Assembly: GCF_009905375.1 (NCBI RefSeq)
Contig: NC_133653.1
Coordinates: 92,863,671-92,927,670 of the forward strand
Length of the DNA: 64,000 nt
Direction: 5' to 3'
Source: Apium graveolens
Taxonomy: Eukaryota; Streptophyta; Magnoliopsida; Apiales; Apiaceae
Below the pieces are notes generated by a model. That model did no database searches. It had not been told where the DNA came from and saw nothing but the letters and a program-made list of their open reading frames with translations. This document shows positions 62,386 to 64,000 of this stretch, one piece after another. Position numbers and translations under genes: made by a program. How positions within the stretch are numbered: the stretch's first letter is position 1; the number at the start of each line of letters is the position of its first letter.

Positions 62386-62393
62386 TATAAAAG
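62386..62393 (+). promoter_or_regulatory. TATA box of aORF 3
   Basis: TATAAAAG in GCCTATAAAAGCCCACC, followed by a CT-rich leader. A 5'UTR intron from GTAAGATC (62555) to ATGCAG (63236) is likely; it is 682 bp, longer than in aORF 1 and 2. Confidence 0.5.
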
Positions 62394-63264
62394 CCCACCC
62401 TCCTTCTCTTTCTTTTTTATTCATCACCAAAGAGAAACCAATAGTCCCTTTCTCTTCTCTCCATTTTCTCTCATTTTTTCCGTGAAGTGTTGTGCTTTTG
62501 GAGGGTTCTTGTCGCTTTGCCTCGCTGTTGTTGCCATTCATCTTTAATCGACCTGTAAGATCTTCTTTTGATTTTTATTTTCGTTGTTCTTCGAGTTATG
62601 AATGCTCTATTTTGCTCCTTTATCCATGATTTTTGATGTTGGACAGAGGTTATGATTGTTGTTTTTGGTTGAATGCTTGTGTGTAGCGGTTTACGACTTC
62701 CCCAATGTTTAGATCTGTTGGTTTTGGGGGGTATTGGGTCTGATTTTGGTTGATTTTCATTCGATTTTCTGGGCTTTTTTGGGGGTGTTCTTGGTGTTCT
62801 TGAGAAGAATGTATGTATGTATATGCAAAAAATCATATTTTTTAGTTTTTGATTCTCAACGGTTTGTTTGTGGGTAAGGGTTTTGCTTTGATCTGGGTAT
62901 AGGGCGTATAACCCGGATCTAGAGTAGGTTGCTTGGGTAGAATTGCATGCCTTAGAATGTGTAAACCTTTAAATTTGTTGTTTAGATCCGGATCTATCAT
63001 AAGGTGTTGGATCCGGATCCGTATGTGTTTGTTGTAACCCGGGTTTCTGCTAAATCTGGGATGTGGGTTTGTTTAAGGTGTTGCGATCATTTTCATAGTA
63101 TATGTGATCCGGATCGTTGATGTTTTTCCGGGTTGGACTTGCATTAGCGGTCCCGATCATTAGGTTATAGAAAGATTAACATAATGTCCTTGATCCTGAC
63201 CGCTTAGCAAAAAACTTAAAAATTGTATGAATGCAGACTAACTCACCTTGATTTTAATAGTTAT

Positions 63265-64000
63265 ATGGTCCGGATCAAGAGGCTTCCTAGAAGAGCTTTC
63301 AACTGTTACCCCGGTCTTTCAAGTGAGGAGAGTGATCCAGATTCATCCGAGGGAACACATATCCGCCTAGAGATGGGTAAAAAGGCCTCCTCCTCAACGG
63401 AGATTATTTCAAAGTTCCGGTTCAGGAAGCTCCTGGAGAATGCGGTTCCCTTCACCCCGAGGGCTATTGGACTGATATGAAGTACCATTTTGTAGTCAAG
63501 CCCATATATATTGAAAATGATATTTATTATAAGAGGGTTAGGTATGATAGGCAACATAATGGTCACCCCGGGATTTATAACCAAGAGGCTCTCGAGAGGG
63601 TTTTTGTCGAGTTCCCCATCAGCTGGGACCACTACCAGTTAAAGGACCTTTATGCTGAAGCGAATCTGACTGAGATGGACGGGGTTGTTCGGGCTGCGTT
63701 CCAACTAACCCCTGATATCCAGTGGAGGTGGCCGGAACCAGAAGAAAGGATCTATCACCGCCCGGAAGATGGTTTTGTTCCGGTATGGATGGAGCACCTT
63801 AGATTCGGGTGGAGCCCCCGCTACCACATTTTCATTAAGCACCTCTTCAAGCCTGTCTACAAGATATCCCCATTGCAGATTACCCCTAAAGGGATTAAGT
63901 CCATGACCTGGTTCATAGCCTGTTGTAATAAAGCCGTATTCTTGCCCAACTTGAAGCTTTTCCACCAGATTTTCTATCTGTCCAAGTCAAGCCAGAAGCC
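63265..64000 (+). CDS. Antisense extra ORF (aORF) of gypsy element 3, partial
   Basis: The first ATG after the presumed 5'UTR intron is 63265 (MVRIKRLPRRAFN). The frame closes at a TGA at 63478; an open frame one base off starts at 63476 (MKYHFVVKPIYIEN) and runs to the window end. A frameshift or short unseen intron therefore lies near 63470. Later parts match aORF 2: DLYAEANLTEMDG, ERIYHRPEDGFVP, and MTWFIACCNKAVFLPNLKLF followed by HQIFYL. Function unknown. Whether this copy is intact cannot be judged from the window. Confidence 0.65.

Larger units (their letters stand above)
60557..64000 (-). mobile_element. Ty3/gypsy Tat-lineage element 3, right part outside window
   Basis: The left end is the 3' LTR (61270-60557, minus strand), preceded in element direction by polypurine tract, 90-bp tandem array, aORF promoter and aORF 3 on the plus strand. 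Gag-pol must lie beyond 64000. The element sits in an intron of the unrecognised host gene, in the same direction as the gene. Confidence 0.85.

Overview
The window looks like nuclear DNA of a flowering plant, probably a eudicot; Apiaceae is only a guess. It is AT-rich, has spliced genes for chloroplast proteins, and is mostly LTR retrotransposons of the Ty3/gypsy Tat and Ty1/copia groups. Exon limits were placed by hand from reading frame, GT-AG sites and family conservation, without transcripts.

Layout. 1-9198: a minus-strand Tat-lineage gypsy element whose 3' LTR lies left of the window. It has broken gag-pol, an opposite-strand spliced extra ORF (aORF) and a 34-bp minisatellite. Its 5' LTR stands head to head with a sibling LTR (9207-9752). 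9848-10453: a copia LTR. 12863-15211: a four-exon gene for a thylakoid-lumen FKBP-type prolyl isomerase (FKBP19-like), minus strand. 16474-34618: a ten-exon chloroplast inositol-monophosphatase-like gene (IMPL1), minus strand. Its sixth intron is about 10.7 kb and holds a tandem array of five LTRs and four 211-bp internal domains of a coding-free LTR element, with one AATAA target duplication around the whole array. 34879-39959: a decayed copia element. 39960-45170: AT-rich sequence with small repeats and relics.

45204-60419: a 74-bp perfect hairpin, then the last three exons of an unrecognised minus-strand gene (60343-60419, 59865-59930, 45436-45571). Its last intron is about 14.3 kb. It contains a complete but internally deleted gypsy element (45813-55203, target duplication CATAG), a copia fragment and a 1.2-kb duplicated segment. 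60557-64000: a third Tat element, minus strand, running off the window, with 3' LTR, 90-bp tandem array and the start of a third aORF.

The three Tat elements share one plan: polypurine tract ending GGGGCAAA, LTR starting TGATAG, an unrelated tandem repeat beside the polypurine tract, then an aORF facing pol with its own TATA box and 5'UTR intron. No CRISPR array, rRNA or convincing tRNA gene was seen. The strongest points for follow-up are the intronic LTR array, the aORF series, the head-to-head LTR pair, the hairpin behind the unknown gene and the duplicated copia insertion.
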